DNA from: Clostridiales bacterium
Lineage (GTDB): Bacteria; Bacillota; Clostridia; Lachnospirales; Lachnospiraceae
Assembly (NCBI GenBank): GCA_021202925.1
Contig: JAJQCD010000033.1
Span: forward strand, 1 to 64,000
Direction of reading: 5' to 3'
Length of the DNA: 64,000 bases
This document shows positions 60,315-64,000 of this stretch, in pieces. The notes below the pieces were generated by a model. It saw only the letters and a program-made list of their open reading frames with translations, searched no databases and was not told the origin of the DNA. The translations under genes and the position numbers were made by a program. Positions within the stretch are counted from its first letter, which is position 1; each line of letters starts with the position of its first letter.

Positions 60315-61898
60315 CTAATAACACTCAGACACCTTGACGACTAATATGTCATCTATCACAGATATCGATCCTTCTGCCGGGTAACATGACATTTCATCAA
60401 TCTCTAAAGTTTCAACCAAATCTGCATATGAACTGCTGGGGCAAAAATTTAATGTTACGCCACAATATTCCTGCAAAACACCGTTCCAGGAATTCAAGAC
60501 ATTTTCATCCCGGGCAATCGGCCAATACAGTCCAAACTTTGCATATTCATTTGCAGACTCCCAGGCAATTGTGGCAGTAAACATTCGACTTTCAGCCGGC
60601 ATTCCAACAATTGCCACTTCCTGTAAATCTGAATCGAAATACCCCAAATCTGTCAGATCCGTAACAATGTTATTTGCAATCGCAACAACCGAAGTTCGCC
60701 CTTCCAGCATGGCAATCTGATCATTGTTTACGATACATACATCTATCCATAACAGTCCCACCAGACACAACGTAAAACTTAATTTCACTAATTTATATGA
60801 TACAACATTTTCTGTTAAGCACAAAGAAAGCGGAAACAGAAGCGCCATGCCACAAGTCATCAGAATCGTGTTACCAGCATTAATGAGCAAAAGTATCATA
60901 TTGCATGCCATGGGGATTATACAAACAGCCAGGACAGACAACACCCCATACATAACATTTCGCTTGAAAATTGCAATGGTCTTATATATAAACACGCATC
61001 CAATCATCAGGAAGGCCAGAATATATATCCATTGTAAGCAGGAAGGCATTTGCTGTATATTACCGGTAAAATAAAACTCAAAAAATTCTTTGTACGCTAT
61101 TATCAGTTGCTGCTGTAAGTTGAGGAAAATCCCGGATAATGAAAAACCGCTGTTTTTGTAAGAGAAAAGTTCTACACCTAACACGGCACAAAAGACCGTG
61201 ATGGAAATTTTATAAAGGATACAGCCCGAAAGGACCGTGCCGACAGATTTTATAATTGCTTTTTGTACAACATGAATACTATTATTTTGATAAAGCATTT
61301 GTATGAAATATATGAGTAAAACAATACACGTGACACTAAGATACGCCTGATAGGTTGCCAGGGAGAATGCCAGAAAAATGCCACCTGACAATATCGCAGT
61401 CATAACATGATCTGTTTTTATAGCAAAGTAAGCCGAAAGAGCAGAAAGAAAATACGCAAAACCGTAGGCAACTGAGGTATAACAAAAAGACAGACTTGCG
61501 CATACCAACGGCGTAGCAATAAACAACATGCCCGTTAAGCATGCTTTGAAGCGACTTCGAAGTTCAAAACAATCTACAATCAGGGCACTTCCACATGCAA
61601 AGAAAAATAACGCCACAAGAGAGTTTAAAGTTGAAGAAACAATCCCAAAGCGTATCTGATCCAAAATGCAAATCATCCATCGGCCAATTGAAATCTCCCA
61701 GCCACGTGCGTAATATGAAGAAAAATGCCACGGAGAATCCATAGAATTCACCAGATTGTTTGAGATTAACATTAAATGAACGGCTATTCCAAATGCCCAA
61801 TTTATAACAATGAACCAAAGATATTTTTCCGTTAAGGTTTTATATGTTCTGAACACGCAATTCTCTGCATATTCCATTTGAGCTATTCGTGTAATCAA
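60315..61898 (-). CDS. GtrII-like polytopic glucosyltransferase
   Basis: Many TM segments, NSMDSPWHFSSYYARGWEISIGRWM near N-terminus, topology like Glucos_trans_II family; AT-rich. Confidence 0.65.
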   Translation of the reverse strand: MITRIAQMEYAENCVFRTYKTLTEKYLWFIVINWAFGIAVHLMLISNNLVNSMDSPWHFSSYYARGWEISIGRWMICILDQIRFGIVSSTLNSLVALFFFACGSALIVDCFELRSRFKACLTGMLFIATPLVCASLSFCYTSVAYGFAYFLSALSAYFAIKTDHVMTAILSGGIFLAFSLATYQAYLSVTCIVLLIYFIQMLYQNNSIHVVQKAIIKSVGTVLSGCILYKISITVFCAVLGVELFSYKNSGFSLSGIFLNLQQQLIIAYKEFFEFYFTGNIQQMPSCLQWIYILAFLMIGCVFIYKTIAIFKRNVMYGVLSVLAVCIIPMACNMILLLINAGNTILMTCGMALLFPLSLCLTENVVSYKLVKLSFTLCLVGLLWIDVCIVNNDQIAMLEGRTSVVAIANNIVTDLTDLGYFDSDLQEVAIVGMPAESRMFTATIAWESANEYAKFGLYWPIARDENVLNSWNGVLQEYCGVTLNFCPSSSYADLVETLEIDEMSCYPAEGSISVIDDILVVKVSECY

Positions 61899-62035
61899 TG
61901 TAATTTTCTCCCCCTCCCAGGTGTCTCGTTTGGCAAACTCTCGCAGGTTTCTGGAAATTCTGCAGGTTCTGCCCTGTTCACTTCATTTCCGAATAACCCC
62001 AAACTCACATTTATTGTCATAGGAATTATATCAAA

Positions 62036-62980
62036 TTATTGTATCTTCCTGACATTCCTTTTGTTCGTCTCTGCTATAATAAAATGCGGTCGATGTTTCG
62101 TCTCGATATAGGTCTTAGCCACATACTGCCCCATGATCCCCAGACAAAACAGCTGTATTCCACCAATAAAAATTATTATGCAAATAGTCGATGCCCATCC
62201 GGCTACCGGATCTCCAAAAATAAGTCTGCGGATTACGATCGCGATAGTTAAAAGAAACGCGACAAATGTCATCAGCACTCCACCCCAGGAAGCAACACTC
62301 AAAGGTACCTGTGAAAAGTTAATGATCCCATCAATCGCATACCGAAACAATTTCCAGAAACTCCACTTTGTTTTCCCTGCAACTCGTTCCACATTCTCAT
62401 AAGAAAGCCAGTATGTCCGGAATCCGATCCACCCAAATATACCCTTTGAGAAGCGATTGTATTCTGACATTTCGACAATCGCATCCACCATTTCTCTTTT
62501 CATCAACCGGAAATCTCTGGCTCCGTCAACAATTTCTGTATCCGATATACGATTAATCAGTTGATAAAATTTTCTGGCGAACCAGCTTCTGATCGGCGAC
62601 TCACCCGTGCGGGTCGCGCGCCTTGTTGCCACACTGTCATATTCTTTATGATCCAGTAATTCTATCATCCGCGGAAGAAGCGCGGGCGGATCCTGCATGT
62701 CCGCATCCATGACCACGACATAGTCACCATTTGCATTGCAAAATCCGGCATACATAGCTGCCTCTTTTCCAAAATTTCTGGAAAATGACAAATAGGTTAC
62801 ATGTTTATCCTGATCAGCCAATTGGCGCAATATATATAATGTCCCATCTTTTGATCCATCATTCACAAAAATGTACTCATAATCACAGCCAATACTTCTG
62901 ACTATCCTCGTTGCTTCCGAATAGAAAAACGGGAGAGCATCCTGTTCATTATAACACGGAACTATGATTGATAATAACAT
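62036..62980 (-). CDS. GtrB-like GT2 bactoprenol glycosyltransferase
   Basis: LLSIIVPCYNEQDALPFFYSEATRIV, VVVMDADMQDPPALLPRMIELL, two C-terminal TMs. Confidence 0.9.
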   Translation of the reverse strand: MLLSIIVPCYNEQDALPFFYSEATRIVRSIGCDYEYIFVNDGSKDGTLYILRQLADQDKHVTYLSFSRNFGKEAAMYAGFCNANGDYVVVMDADMQDPPALLPRMIELLDHKEYDSVATRRATRTGESPIRSWFARKFYQLINRISDTEIVDGARDFRLMKREMVDAIVEMSEYNRFSKGIFGWIGFRTYWLSYENVERVAGKTKWSFWKLFRYAIDGIINFSQVPLSVASWGGVLMTFVAFLLTIAIVIRRLIFGDPVAGWASTICIIIFIGGIQLFCLGIMGQYVAKTYIETKHRPHFIIAETNKRNVRKIQ

Positions 62981-63084
62981 ATATGTTTTCTCTTTTCTAT
63001 TTCAGATTGCATATTAACATGCCCTTTTCCTGCTCTAAGGCAGGTCTGTTAAGGCCACACATTTCTTAGCCGGACTGATACAAT

Positions 63085-63828
63085 TCAAACTTTACCATTC
63101 TGAAGAAATAACAGAGAGGTTCCCTTCGATTTGCATAATAATTGTTTTTTCAACTCCTCAATCATCACCAGGCGGAACTCAAACGCCTGCCGGTCCTTCT
63201 CCACAATCGTCGCCAGAATCAGTCCGACAAAAAACGAAACAATCGCCGCCAGGGCGATAAAGCCACTGACAATCAGCGTCGGGAAATTCGGAACCAGACC
63301 GGTTCGAAAGAACTTAATCAGAATCGGAATAAACATGGCCGCCGCCACCAACAGCATCACGGCAGACAAACCTCCGAAAAATCCCATCGGACGATAATTC
63401 TTATAGAGCCGGCCGATCGTCCGCAGCACCTTCATCCCGTCCGAATAGGTATTCAGTTTCGACTCGCTGCCCTCCGGTCGATCCCGGTATTCGATGATCA
63501 CATTCTCAATCCGCATGTTCTTCTCCAACACCAGAGCCGCCATCTGCCGCCCGTATTCCGCCGGGTAAGTATCGTCGCCGTCCACCATAATATAACACTC
63601 CGCATCAATCTCCCGGAACATCCGGCGAATCACATTTCCCTTGCCCTGCTGATACTCATGGCGCACCACCGCGCCGGCCCTCTCCGCCAGCGCAGCCGTG
63701 CCATCCGACGAATTATTGTCATATACATAAATGACGGCCTCCGGGAGCTCCCGCTTCCAGTCCGTCACCACCTTTTCCACCGTCTCGCCCTCATTGTAGC
63801 ACGGTATCAATACCGCTATCTTATCCAT
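63085..63828 (-). CDS. GT2 glycosyltransferase with apparent in-frame internal deletion
   Basis: MDKIAVLIPCYNEGETVEKVV, MVDGDDTYPAEYGRQMAALVLE joined directly to KNMRIENVIIEYRDRPEGSESKLNTYSDG; two C-terminal TMs. Confidence 0.75.
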   Translation of the reverse strand: MDKIAVLIPCYNEGETVEKVVTDWKRELPEAVIYVYDNNSSDGTAALAERAGAVVRHEYQQGKGNVIRRMFREIDAECYIMVDGDDTYPAEYGRQMAALVLEKNMRIENVIIEYRDRPEGSESKLNTYSDGMKVLRTIGRLYKNYRPMGFFGGLSAVMLLVAAAMFIPILIKFFRTGLVPNFPTLIVSGFIALAAIVSFFVGLILATIVEKDRQAFEFRLVMIEELKKQLLCKSKGTSLLFLQNGKV

Positions 63829-64000
63829 CCTGTCTGCTCCACAACCCGTTTTCTGCGCTTCCGGATCAAATCTCAACTCGTCACAATAATTAATGACATC
63901 CTCGCGGTAAATCTCATAATAATTCCGATTTTGTGTCTTATGTGTCGGTTTCTTCCGGGTCGTGTTCTTCCCGTTCCACAACAACCTTACACTGACTCTT

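Noticed and set aside
1-64000. tRNA/rRNA genes, IS elements, prophage or conjugative modules
   Set aside because: None recognised by reading; intergenic gaps are short and the single recombinase is not accompanied by mobile-element genes.

Overview
The window looks like a moderately GC-rich Firmicute (Lachnospiraceae/Clostridia-like) chromosome. Most genes lie on the minus strand. No rRNA, tRNA, CRISPR array or classical IS/prophage was recognised. Housekeeping genes include leuA, glmM, prfA-prmC-yqhQ-like, rpmE, rho, pyrC, glgB, dtd, a RelQ-like alarmone synthetase, an M18 aminopeptidase, a siroheme fusion enzyme, perR/reverse rubrerythrin, a P-type ATPase and a SNF2/SWIM helicase. There are three surface-glycan regions: rfbA-rfbB-rfbD-glmM (6.2-10.4 kb), an apparently single ~17.4-kb minus-strand operon (16.9-34.3 kb), and the start of another glycan locus (60.3-64 kb, AT-rich and possibly acquired). 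The large operon is the most interesting part. It encodes a Wzt-type ABC ATPase with a C-terminal glycan-binding-like domain and, overlapping it, a 1350-aa protein. I read that protein as methyltransferase + kinase-like domain + coiled coil + GT2 + GT4, that is, a WbdD-like chain terminator fused to two glycosyltransferases. The operon also encodes GDP-heptose synthesis (gmhA-gmhB-hddA-hddC), a CDP-3,6-dideoxyhexose pathway (rfbF-rfbG-rfbH), LicD and a polysaccharide deacetylase. Expected partners (Wzm permease, RfbC, the RfbH-partner reductase and the terminal CDP-sugar reductase) were not found in the window. Other notable points are a Rho with an Asn-rich prion-like insertion, matching PerR-type operators at perR and reverse rubrerythrin, a GlgB with a 30-bp/10-aa repeat tail, a GT2 that appears to have lost its middle in frame, and a CobA-HemD-SirC triple fusion. 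All assignments come from reading the sequences; no database search was run.
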